Below, in pieces: positions 16,556-24,267 of a DNA stretch of 64,000 bases. The notes beneath the pieces were generated by a model, which was not told the DNA's origin, searched no databases, and worked only from the letters and a program-made list of their open reading frames with translations. Each line of letters begins with the position of its first letter. Positions within the stretch are counted from its first letter, which is position 1. This DNA is from Clostridiaceae bacterium (GTDB lineage Bacteria > Bacillota > Clostridia > Lachnospirales > Lachnospiraceae), in assembly GCA_910575585.1 (NCBI GenBank), contig CAJTGF010000003.1, positions 17,027-81,026 on the forward strand. Direction: 5' to 3'. The translations under genes were made by a program, and so were the position numbers.

Positions 16556-17244
16556 AGGTACTGATCGTAGTCACAAAGAATTACCATGAGGATCCGCAGG
16601 ACTATGAATGGCCGGACGTTTATACCGTTGAAACGGATGGCACGGAGGATATCAGGGAGCGGGCTGCCGCCATCATGGAACAGCTGCACCAGAACTACCT
16701 GGATACAGAGAAGGAAGAATCCTCCATCTCGGTCAATTGCGAACTCTCATACTGCAATAGGGAGACTGGGTACGGGCAGATCGTATGGGCGAACGGGGAC
16801 ATCCACCAGTATTTCCTAGTCGATGACACGCAGAAAGCAGAGCAGGTATTGAAGGAGTACTGCAAATACCAGGAAGGGGAAGAAGCAGGAAGGATCCCGC
16901 AGGACATAGGGAACGCAGAAAAAGTGCCCCAGGACGGGCTTGATGCCACGCCTTCGAACAGCCTGATCTTAAACCTTTCGACTGTGCATGTCCATCCGGA
17001 CGCTATGGAGTTCTTATCCGAACCGATGACCGCTGACGCACTCCAGGTATTCCCGATCAGCGACCAGTGCGTCCTGCATATTGTAAATGCCAAGGCAGCA
17101 GGCGATTATGATATACCGCCAAGCGTCAAGGACTGTATCCGGCATGCGGGAAAATGTGGCTGTTCCTGGATCCACTTCTCTTATGAGGCGGATGAAAGCA
17201 GGCACCTGCCCACCTACCGTACGGCATGGGACAGAGTTATGTAA
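16552..17244 (+). CDS. Hypothetical cargo protein, DUF5983-like C-terminus
   Basis: 230 residues. The start ATG overlaps the previous stop (ATGA), so translation is coupled. The N-terminal ~105 residues form one domain (KVLIVVTKNYHEDPQDYEWPD ... YGQIVWANGDIHQYFLVDD). The C-terminal ~95 residues (LNLSTVHVHPDAMEFLSE ... CIRHAGKCGCSWIHFSYEAD) recall DUF5983, a domain of unknown function in Clostridia mobile elements; this match is from memory. No signal or membrane segment. Confidence 0.7.
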   Translation: MKVLIVVTKNYHEDPQDYEWPDVYTVETDGTEDIRERAAAIMEQLHQNYLDTEKEESSISVNCELSYCNRETGYGQIVWANGDIHQYFLVDDTQKAEQVLKEYCKYQEGEEAGRIPQDIGNAEKVPQDGLDATPSNSLILNLSTVHVHPDAMEFLSEPMTADALQVFPISDQCVLHIVNAKAAGDYDIPPSVKDCIRHAGKCGCSWIHFSYEADESRHLPTYRTAWDRVM

Positions 17245-17270
17245 AAATACCAATACAAGGAGGAATGTCC

Positions 17271-17561
17271 ATGGAAAGATTGAACGCATTCGTCGATGAT
17301 GCAGGCTGCATCGGCAGGAATTTCACTGCATGGCTGGAAGATCCGGAGAACCCCGGGGAAGATGGCATACGGGACGTATACGGGGATGCCGGGCAGATCC
17401 TTTATATGCATGGGGAATCTGTCATGGTGACCGGGATTGACGAGCAGCAGAAGCTCGTTTCCATGCTTAACAGACAGAACACAGAGAGATATGAAGGTTT
17501 CATGATCCCGTTTTCCCAGTTTACAAGGAATTTTGGCATGTGGCCTCCTGCGGATATCTAA
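17271..17561 (+). CDS. Hypothetical cargo protein (96 aa)
   Basis: The start at 17271 was chosen because AAGGAGGA ends 6 bases upstream; upstream in-frame starts have no such site. The segment GQILYMHGESVMVTG ... FSQFTRNFGMWP resembles the N-terminal part of the 237-residue protein at 18127 (NQIIYMTGDLVTLTG ... LFKRDFGMVP), so the two share a domain. Function unknown; soluble. Confidence 0.65.
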   Translation: MERLNAFVDDAGCIGRNFTAWLEDPENPGEDGIRDVYGDAGQILYMHGESVMVTGIDEQQKLVSMLNRQNTERYEGFMIPFSQFTRNFGMWPPADI

Positions 17562-17588
17562 AAAACGCCACAAGAAAAGGAGAACAGC

Positions 17589-17840
17589 ATGGCTAAGATT
17601 ACTTTGGAAAATTTCGGGCCAGACAACCGGGAGCGACAGATCGGGAACAGCCTATACCGGGTATGCATCGACAGCCAGACGAAACAGTGGTACCTGTTAG
17701 AGAACTACAACGATGGATTCGGCTTCGCATACGCAAAGTCGTTTTATACTTATGATCTTGGGAAACTCCTGGAGACCCTGGACGGCTTTTCGGGGGAACA
17801 GGAAGTGATCCGGCAGTGTGCCGCACAGGCTGCGGAATGA
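17589..17840 (+). CDS. Hypothetical cargo protein (83 aa)
   Basis: Preceded by AAAAGGAG. An 83-residue soluble protein with repeated aromatic residues (NSLYRVCIDSQTKQWYLLEN, GFGFAYAKSFYTYDLG) and an acidic end. No recognised family. Part of the same-strand cargo cluster; gaps to its neighbours are 27 and 66 bases. Confidence 0.6.
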   Translation: MAKITLENFGPDNRERQIGNSLYRVCIDSQTKQWYLLENYNDGFGFAYAKSFYTYDLGKLLETLDGFSGEQEVIRQCAAQAAE

Positions 17841-17906
17841 CCGCTAGGCAGCCAGAGGCCAAAGGCATGGGCTGGCAATGTACATTATCCAGAAAGAAGG
17901 AAAATC

Positions 17907-18104
17907 ATGAAGAAGTTTTATATTTTTAAAAACGGGGTGCAGCAAGGCAGCACAGTTACAAGGGAAGATGCGATTGACCTTATCCGCCGGTACTAGGCAC
18001 GGGAAACCCACCCGATCCTGAAGGCAGAGTTCAGCATCATCGCCGGGGAGGAAGAGTTGATCCCTTACCCTTTTAGGGAGAAAAAACACCGAAAAGAAAA
18101 ATGA
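17907..18104 (+). pseudogene. Small cargo gene with in-frame TAG
   Basis: A 65-codon frame after AGAAGGAAAATC is interrupted only by TAG at 17994-17996. The N-terminal part reads KKFYIFKNGVQQGSTVTREDAIDLIRRY. The continuation reads ARETHPILKAEFSIIAGEEELIPY and ends TGA. Sense continues across the stop; Gln would fit. Third TAG interruption in the element. Function unknown. Confidence 0.55.
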
Positions 18105-18126
18105 AAGCATAAGGAGAAAGAAGATT

Positions 18127-18840
18127 ATGAGCGATACAGTAAAGACATCCATCAACGAAGCAGAAGGGCTGAAAGCACTTAAGGCCATGGTGGGATCCAG
18201 GTTCGTGGCACACAATATACTGTACGGGAGCAAGAATCAGATTATTTACATGACTGGTGACCTTGTGACCCTTACCGGCATCCATATGTGGCAGAAACGC
18301 GTATGTATGTGCAATGAGCAGGGGCTGACGGGAAAGGTGACTCTTGAAATCTCTTTCGGGCTGTTCAAGAGGGATTTCGGCATGGTTCCGGTCAAGGAAA
18401 CGGAGCCAACGGCGGATACCCCGGAGCGCACAAAAGAGCCGCAGGCGGCAAAAGATCCCGGTACAGATGTCACCAGCAAACTGGGCAGACAGAAGCCCAT
18501 GACGATATCGCAGGATGTGTTCAAGCAGCTGATCTTCGACACCGTGATAGAATCGCAGGACCAGATGTCTGAGGACGTAGTAAATGCGTTCCTGGATATC
18601 TTAAACCGCTATGACATCGGGAGCCCATGGCACGATATGGAGGATGGGAAGCCGGCCTCCGGGAAGTATTTCTTCATTAAAATGAAGAAGTCCGCCGGAT
18701 ACACAGACCCGTATTGGGACCAGCCGTTGTTCGCTGTCCGCATAAAGGGCGGGTTTCATGTTGCGGGTAATCCCTTTAAAGATGAGGAAGTGGAATCGTA
18801 CAGCGAGATCTGCATCCCGAGACGGCAAAAAAACAACTGA
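18127..18840 (+). CDS. Hypothetical cargo protein (237 aa)
   Basis: Follows AAGGAGAAAG. Residues ~15-90 share a domain with the 96-residue protein at 17271 (IIYMTGDLVTLTG, FKRDFGMVP). A Pro/Thr/Lys-rich linker follows, then a C-terminal domain (MTISQDVFKQLIFDTVIES ... GSPWHDMEDGKPASGKYFFIK ... CIPRR). Likely two-domain and cytoplasmic. No family recognised. A terminator follows the gene. Confidence 0.7.
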   Translation: MSDTVKTSINEAEGLKALKAMVGSRFVAHNILYGSKNQIIYMTGDLVTLTGIHMWQKRVCMCNEQGLTGKVTLEISFGLFKRDFGMVPVKETEPTADTPERTKEPQAAKDPGTDVTSKLGRQKPMTISQDVFKQLIFDTVIESQDQMSEDVVNAFLDILNRYDIGSPWHDMEDGKPASGKYFFIKMKKSAGYTDPYWDQPLFAVRIKGGFHVAGNPFKDEEVESYSEICIPRRQKNN

Positions 18841-18857
18841 CATCCGATACCATCACG

Positions 18858-18881
18858 CCCCGGCTATGCCGGGGTATTTTT
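18858..18881 (+). terminator. Rho-independent terminator
   Basis: CCCCGGC / GCCGGGG stem with 3-base loop, then TATTTTTG. Ends the cargo operon before recJ. Confidence 0.8.
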
Positions 18882-18956
18882 GCGTCCATAATCCTGCAAT
18901 GGTTGCCATACTTTCACTGAAAAAAATAAAGATATCAGAGAAAGGAGACGGACAAC

Positions 18957-20711
18957 ATGATCGTCAAACGAGGGGATTTTTCTTCGGTGCCGGACCTTGT
19001 GCGCCATAACACGGGCATGACCGAAGAAGAACTGCTGGATGACCGGAAAACATACCGGATCGATGGGCTGTCTGAAGCGAAAGATATGCTGACGCAGGCC
19101 ATGGCTGATCAGAAGATCATCTACGTATTCGGTGACTATGACGTGGACGGCGTATGCGCCAGTGCGATCATCAAGATCGGGATGGAAGCAGCCGGATACG
19201 GGGAAAAGACCATCGTGCGCCTTCCGAAGCGTTTTTCAGAGGGTTACGGGGTTTCAGAAAAAGCGGTGGACGAATTTGAGGACGGACAAGTCTTGGTCAC
19301 CGTTGACAACGGGATAGCGGCTGCGGCCGCCATCAAAAAAGCAAAGCAGAAAGGGATGCAGGTGATCGTCATCGACCACCACCTGCCGCCACAGGATGAG
19401 GACGGGAACACTGTACTCCCGGAAGCGGATATCATCATCGATCCGAAAGCGATCCCAAGATCTGCGGATTTTGACGGATACTGTGGGGCGGGGCTTGCCT
19501 ACCGCGTCATGTACCGGATCGCCCGTAACAAAAAGACCATATGGAAGATGCTCTGTCTGGCCGCTGTTGCGACCATTGCGGACGTCATGCCGCTGACCGG
19601 GGAAAACAGGAGGATTGTAAAATTCGGGCTCTCCAACATGACGGACATCAACCGAACAACAGCCGGGTTATATGCCCTGCTGATCGCATGCGGATGTACG
19701 GAGTATATCACGGAGGAAACGGTCTCCTATAAGATCGCACCGTGCCTGAATGCACCCGGCAGGCTGTTTGACTACGGCTCCTATGAGAGTTACCAGCTCC
19801 TTGCCTATGACGGGAATCTCCAGTCGGCAAAGAAAATGGTAGAAAAACAGATGGAATGGAACCAGACGCGCAAAACCCTCTCTGACGAATGGGCAGGCAG
19901 GGCGACCGAGCAGGCAGACGAGCATATCCTGACAGAAGGAAAGCCAGTCATCCTGCATATCGACGGGATACCGGAAGGGATTATCGGGATCGTGGCCGGA
20001 AGGATTGCGGAGTATGCAAAATGTCCTTGCGCCATCCTGACCAGGTCCAATGAAGGTCCCGGGCTCCTCAAGGGGTCAGCCAGATCCTATGGGGACGTCC
20101 ACATGTTCAATATGCTCCAGGAAGGCGCGGAGTTCCTGACCCGCTTTGGCGGGCATAAGGAAGCAGCCGGGTTTTCCCTGGAAGAAACAAACCTTGAGGC
20201 TTTTCAGGAGTGCATGCGCAGCGTTTACCGTGGGTACAATGTGGAAACGCATGCGGATGACAATGTGTATTGCGATCTGGAGGTGGACGGGGCAGACAAT
20301 GAGGCATTACGCAGGATTCTGGAGGATATCCAGCAATACGGCCCTTACGGGCAGGGGAACCCACAGCCGGTACTCTTTATCAAGGGGCTCCTGCTCACGC
20401 CCGTGGGCCCCGGTTGTTATTACCGTTACATGGGGGAGCGCACGGCTGTCCGGATGTCTTCCAGGGAACTGGACTGCATCTCGTTCCATGATATAGAGCA
20501 GTTTGAGCGCATCGGGGCGCCTGCCCTGATCGACGTCATCGGGACAGCGTCCGTCAACCACTACATGGGGAATTCCAGGCACCGCTTAGAATTTTCCTAT
20601 ATTAAAGGAAGCCAGAAGCCGGTGAAGCACCCAAGCACCCTGGCGTCCCTGATCGCCACGAAAGCGGCGGAACGGTACCAGGAAAAAGAACCAGAAAGGA
20701 ACATAGAGTAA
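18957..20711 (+). CDS. recJ: RecJ-like single-stranded DNA exonuclease (DHH family)
   Basis: 584 residues, starting at the ATG after GAAAGGAG. DHH-family motifs are in order: DYDVDGVCAS (~residue 59), VDNGIAA, IDHHLPPQ (~140), ATIADVMPL, and the DHHA1 motif RFGGHKEAAGF (~395). These bind Mn2+/Mg2+ for 5'-3' degradation of single-stranded DNA in recombination and repair. It ends immediately before the next start (20712), so the two are probably translated together. Carried on the element with a DNA ligase, it is likely an accessory copy. Confidence 0.9.
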   Translation: MIVKRGDFSSVPDLVRHNTGMTEEELLDDRKTYRIDGLSEAKDMLTQAMADQKIIYVFGDYDVDGVCASAIIKIGMEAAGYGEKTIVRLPKRFSEGYGVSEKAVDEFEDGQVLVTVDNGIAAAAAIKKAKQKGMQVIVIDHHLPPQDEDGNTVLPEADIIIDPKAIPRSADFDGYCGAGLAYRVMYRIARNKKTIWKMLCLAAVATIADVMPLTGENRRIVKFGLSNMTDINRTTAGLYALLIACGCTEYITEETVSYKIAPCLNAPGRLFDYGSYESYQLLAYDGNLQSAKKMVEKQMEWNQTRKTLSDEWAGRATEQADEHILTEGKPVILHIDGIPEGIIGIVAGRIAEYAKCPCAILTRSNEGPGLLKGSARSYGDVHMFNMLQEGAEFLTRFGGHKEAAGFSLEETNLEAFQECMRSVYRGYNVETHADDNVYCDLEVDGADNEALRRILEDIQQYGPYGQGNPQPVLFIKGLLLTPVGPGCYYRYMGERTAVRMSSRELDCISFHDIEQFERIGAPALIDVIGTASVNHYMGNSRHRLEFSYIKGSQKPVKHPSTLASLIATKAAERYQEKEPERNIE

Positions 20712-21689
20712 ATGGCAGAGAATGAAAAGGCCCAGAGATATGCCGGGCAGCTGATCAGCATCCGGAGGAAGACCCAGGTACTTAGCGTAAACGACCGGCT
20801 GTCCCATGTGGACGAGTCTGTCGACGCAACCTACCTGGAACTCCTGCACCCGGCGGCAGTATACCGCATGTCCATCCTGGGCGATATCCAGAAAGGGTTG
20901 TCCTCAACGGCGAACATACGCCCGGAGGATGTCGAATCCATATGGCTGCGGCTGCAGTTTGCCGAACAAAAGCTGTTCGACCGGATGGCCATGCGGAATG
21001 CGGCCCCTACAGGGGATGCCGCTTCAGGCTCGGACGCCTTTGCAGTGACCTTTACGATGGGACGCTTAAAAGGAAAGACCCCCGGCGGCTTTCTAAGGGA
21101 ATCCCAGGACAAGGCAGCAGCAGTAAAAGAACTGCAGAGCCAGTATGATTTCCTGACTAAGAATGTCGGGAGGTACAGCGGAAACCAGAAAGTGATGGAC
21201 GCCATCAAGGACGCCATCGAATACTACGAGCTCCACAGCATGGACCAAGAAGGGGCAGGAAGCCCTCCTTCCGGGGATGGATATGCTTATGAGATTTATG
21301 ATCCGCCAGAGAAAACATACCGCAAGAATACGGTCACGCTGAAAGACGGGAGGACGCTGACAAAGTGCTACAAGATCCAGATCCTGTTCATCCCGTCAAA
21401 CGATTACCCTTACCAGGTTCAGATCAATAACCGGTATGCCCTGATCGACAAGGACCCCAGGAACGGGCTGGAGAAAATCCGATCCGTGGAGAAGGACGTC
21501 TACAGAGACAACGAGGATATCCGGCCGTTGCAGTATAAGATGTCACTGACATCGGGCGAGATGGTCTCGGTGGTGTGCTCCATGAAGGAGAACCTGCAGT
21601 ATTATAAATCCTGCGTGTACGCCAGTATGCGGACGCTGGACCAAAAACTCCAGGCAGCGAATAGGAAAGCCTGGAAACCGAAGCCATAA
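20712..21689 (+). CDS. Unknown protein coupled to recJ (325 aa)
   Basis: Starts at the base after the recJ stop (TAAATG). A predicted soluble, mostly helical 325-residue protein. The first half is Glu/Lys/Arg-rich (AGQLISIRRKTQVLSVNDRLSHVDESVDATYLELL cannot be assigned). The second half is more strand-like (KNTVTLKDGRTLTKCYKIQI ... DYPYQVQINNRYALID). Tight coupling suggests a partner of the exonuclease, but no family was recognised. Confidence 0.7.
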   Translation: MAENEKAQRYAGQLISIRRKTQVLSVNDRLSHVDESVDATYLELLHPAAVYRMSILGDIQKGLSSTANIRPEDVESIWLRLQFAEQKLFDRMAMRNAAPTGDAASGSDAFAVTFTMGRLKGKTPGGFLRESQDKAAAVKELQSQYDFLTKNVGRYSGNQKVMDAIKDAIEYYELHSMDQEGAGSPPSGDGYAYEIYDPPEKTYRKNTVTLKDGRTLTKCYKIQILFIPSNDYPYQVQINNRYALIDKDPRNGLEKIRSVEKDVYRDNEDIRPLQYKMSLTSGEMVSVVCSMKENLQYYKSCVYASMRTLDQKLQAANRKAWKPKP

Positions 21690-22101
21690 ACAATACAATA
21701 CATAAACACATCCAGATTCCAATAATAGGGGGCAGATCAACGCCCCTTATTTTTTGTTAAAAAACCTTATCCGCAGAAAAGGGACGATATCCGGTAAAGC
21801 GGCACCCATATTTATTAAGGCGGGGCAATTTCCAGAATGCCATGCAAACAACAAGAAGGGGGATAATTCATTATGGAGATATATTATCTTTTTTTACTCA
21901 AAAAAAGTTATCCGCAGAAACCCACTGGCAAAAATAAGAGCCATATTTCTACTGGAAAGACTGAGAACACACAAAGGGCAAGATAAACCATACTTCCATC
22001 AGGAAGACTAAGTTTTGTTGGAAAGGGATTACGGTCAATACAACGCAGCACAGAGCTGCTGCGCTGCATGGAACCAACCTGATAATTTATGGAGGAGTGC
22101 A
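21690..22101. other. Non-coding stretch with two tandem leader-like motifs
   Basis: TTATCCGCAGAA occurs at 21767-21778 and 21908-21919. Each copy is followed by CATATTT, at 21807-21813 and 21942-21948; CATACTT follows at 21989-21995. The same two-part block occurs ahead of the truncated adhesin remnant (716-727 and 763-769). It may be the debris of deleted genes with shared leaders, or a regulatory element. No supported gene. Confidence 0.4.
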
Positions 22102-22530
22102 ATGACCGAAGGACAGAAAACACTGATTATGAATTTAAGGAAAGAAGGCTACGGGTATGTGAGGATCGCCCAAAGACTTGAGATATCAGAGAACACGGTG
22201 AAGTCATTCTGCCGGAGGAACAAGGTGGCAGGAAAAGTGGATGTCACCCGTACCATACTGCCTCCCGTCAAGGGAGGGAAACACTTCTGTCTCTACTGTG
22301 GGGAAGAAGTGGAGCAGAACCCCGGAAGGAAAGAAAAGAAATTCTGTTCGGACAAATGCCGGAACAGATGGTGGAACAGTCACCTTGACCGTGTAGATCG
22401 CAGAGCGAACTATGAGTTTGTTTGTCTGCATTGCAAAAAGCATTTTACGGCATACGGCAATGCAAATAGGAAGTATTGCAGCCATGAATGCTATATTGCG
22501 AACAGATTTGGAGGTGGAACGGATGACTGA
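22102..22530 (+). CDS. HTH/zinc-finger protein of the recombinase module
   Basis: 142 residues from the ATG that follows GGAGGAG. The frame is open upstream but without a ribosome site. The N-terminal helix-turn-helix (KEGYGYVRIAQRLEISENTVKSFC) resembles sigma-70 region 4/recombinase-type DNA-binding domains. Two Cys-rich fingers follow: CLYCGEEV ... CSDKC and CLHCKKHF ... CSHEC. Genes of this type often precede serine recombinases in Clostridia elements. Likely a regulator or recombination accessory factor. It overlaps the next gene by 8 bases. Confidence 0.75.
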   Translation: MTEGQKTLIMNLRKEGYGYVRIAQRLEISENTVKSFCRRNKVAGKVDVTRTILPPVKGGKHFCLYCGEEVEQNPGRKEKKFCSDKCRNRWWNSHLDRVDRRANYEFVCLHCKKHFTAYGNANRKYCSHECYIANRFGGGTDD

Positions 22531-22762
22531 GAAGCAGTTCAGGAACGAAAAGCTGTACCTGGTGACAATGAAGATGGCGAAGGCGCTCCTGAAAAAAGGA
22601 ACTATGTCAGCGGATGAATATAAGCAGATTGATATGATTTTCCTGGAGAAATACAAGCCATCCATGGGCGTTTTATTTTCTGATGTCAACCTGACGGTCC
22701 TGGAAAAAAGGGAGATATGTGATATGGAAGGAGTGAAAGAATGTCTAAAATCACAAAGTTAG
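22523..22762 (+). CDS. SHOCT-like small protein
   Basis: 79 residues from the ATG at 22523 (MTEKQFRNEKLYL), overlapping the previous gene. The segment AKALLKKGTMSADEYKQIDMIFLEKY matches the short helical SHOCT-like pattern. Its stop overlaps the start of the first recombinase (22741), so it is coupled to it. Role unknown; such proteins often accompany these recombinases. Confidence 0.7.
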   Translation: MTEKQFRNEKLYLVTMKMAKALLKKGTMSADEYKQIDMIFLEKYKPSMGVLFSDVNLTVLEKREICDMEGVKECLKSQS

Positions 22763-24267
22763 AGTCCTTAGTGCCCCAGGCGGTAAAAAGGGCGAGGGTG
22801 GCGGCATACACAAGAGTGTCCGCTGACGGGCATATGCCATTACACTCCCTTTCTGCGCAAGTCAGCTATTACAGCACCCTCATCCAGAGAAACCCGGAGT
22901 GGGAGTATGTCGGGGTATATGCAGACCAGGGCATTTCCGGGAGAACAATAGAAAAACGGGACGGATTCCAGAAGCTGATCAGAGACTGTGATGCCGGAAA
23001 GATAGATATCATCCTCGTAAAATCTATCAGCAGGTTCGCACGGAACACAGTGGATCTGCTGGAGACCATCAGGCACCTTAGGGACATTGGCGTGGAAGTA
23101 AGGTTTGATAGAGAAAATATTTCCACTTCCTCTGCGGATGGTGAACTGCTCATCACGCTTTTGGCTTCCTTTGCGCAGGAAGAGAGCAGAAGCCTTTCAG
23201 AGAACATTAAATGGGCGATCCGAAAGCGCTTTGAGCAGGGGATACCGAATGGACATAAAGCACCTTACGGCTATGAGTGGGATGGGGAGATGTTCCGTAT
23301 CATTCCAGAGCAGGGCAAGGTAGTAAAAGAAATTTACAGGCGCTACCTTTCCGGTGAGTCAGCCCATGCGGTGGCAAAGTCACTTGCAGCAGAGGGTGTG
23401 GTCGGACAGGCAGGTGCGCCGATCGAGGTAACAACCGTCAAGAACATCTTGTCCAGTTTTTCCTATACAGGGACGATGATCCTGCAGAAGAGTTATTTAA
23501 CTGATGGGCACAAACGGAGGAAGAATAAAGGTGAATTGCCGCGCTATGCTGTAGAGGAGATGTTCGAACCCCTGGTCTCTACGGAGGATTTTGAAAAAGT
23601 TCAGGAAATCATGCGACGCAGGGCGGATTCCATGCCGAATAGGAACCCGACACTGACCGCATTTTCCGGAATCATGAAATGCGGTCAGTGCGGCAGTTCT
23701 GTTTGCCGAAGGACGGGGCCTAATGGGAAAAAGTGGGTATGCAACACGAGGGAACGCAAAGGAATGAATATTTGCGGATCGCGCCCGATAAGGGAAACGG
23801 AGTTGATGGATGCGGCAGTGCAGGCCTTGGGGACAGGCACCTATGATGAGGATGTAGTCAGGATGGAGGTGAAGCAAGTGACAATCTATGGCGACCGCAT
23901 AGAATTCCATCTGAAGAATGGGCGGATAAAACAAATAGTCCGGAAATATGGCGGCTTTAAAATGCGGGGCGCATTTTCTGGGAAAATTCGATGTGGGATT
24001 TGCGGCTGTGTGTGTCAAAGTAATACATGGAGGTTTGGCCCGGCTGGGCAGAAAATGAAAACAAAGGTATGGATCTGCGCAGCACCAAGAAAATCCTGCA
24101 ATCTGCGACGCATCATGGATGACGAGCTGCGAGAGGCTGCAGAATTCTACCTTGCAAGAGATTATGAGGCTAGGTTTGTGGAGGAGATCGGATCAGTGAT
24201 TGCAGACAACAAAAAACTGGATTTTATTTTCAAGGATGGGACGGTGAAAACGTGGCAAAGAAAGTGA
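22741..24267 (+). CDS. Large serine recombinase 1
   Basis: 508 residues. The catalytic Ser is S27 in AAYTRVS, followed by YADQGISG and the Arg-containing SISRFARNTVD; the E helix includes SFAQEESRS. A recombinase domain (PYGYEWDG ...) leads into a zinc ribbon (CGQCGSSVCRR ... CNTR ... CGSRP). Unusually, a second zinc-ribbon-like segment follows (CGICGCVCQSN ... CAAPRKSC) with a repeated tail (IEFHLKNG, then LDFIFKDG). It cuts and rejoins attachment sites. It overlaps the next recombinase by 16 bases and probably acts with it to excise or insert the element. Confidence 0.92.
   Translation: MSKITKLESLVPQAVKRARVAAYTRVSADGHMPLHSLSAQVSYYSTLIQRNPEWEYVGVYADQGISGRTIEKRDGFQKLIRDCDAGKIDIILVKSISRFARNTVDLLETIRHLRDIGVEVRFDRENISTSSADGELLITLLASFAQEESRSLSENIKWAIRKRFEQGIPNGHKAPYGYEWDGEMFRIIPEQGKVVKEIYRRYLSGESAHAVAKSLAAEGVVGQAGAPIEVTTVKNILSSFSYTGTMILQKSYLTDGHKRRKNKGELPRYAVEEMFEPLVSTEDFEKVQEIMRRRADSMPNRNPTLTAFSGIMKCGQCGSSVCRRTGPNGKKWVCNTRERKGMNICGSRPIRETELMDAAVQALGTGTYDEDVVRMEVKQVTIYGDRIEFHLKNGRIKQIVRKYGGFKMRGAFSGKIRCGICGCVCQSNTWRFGPAGQKMKTKVWICAAPRKSCNLRRIMDDELREAAEFYLARDYEARFVEEIGSVIADNKKLDFIFKDGTVKTWQRK

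Noticed and set aside
10752-18104. Full reassignment of TAG to Gln in the element
   Set aside because: Several well-supported genes here end in TAG, including ligA, the cell-wall proteins and the SHOCT-like gene; ligA even has a second in-frame TAG 12 bases later. Decay or suppression is simpler.
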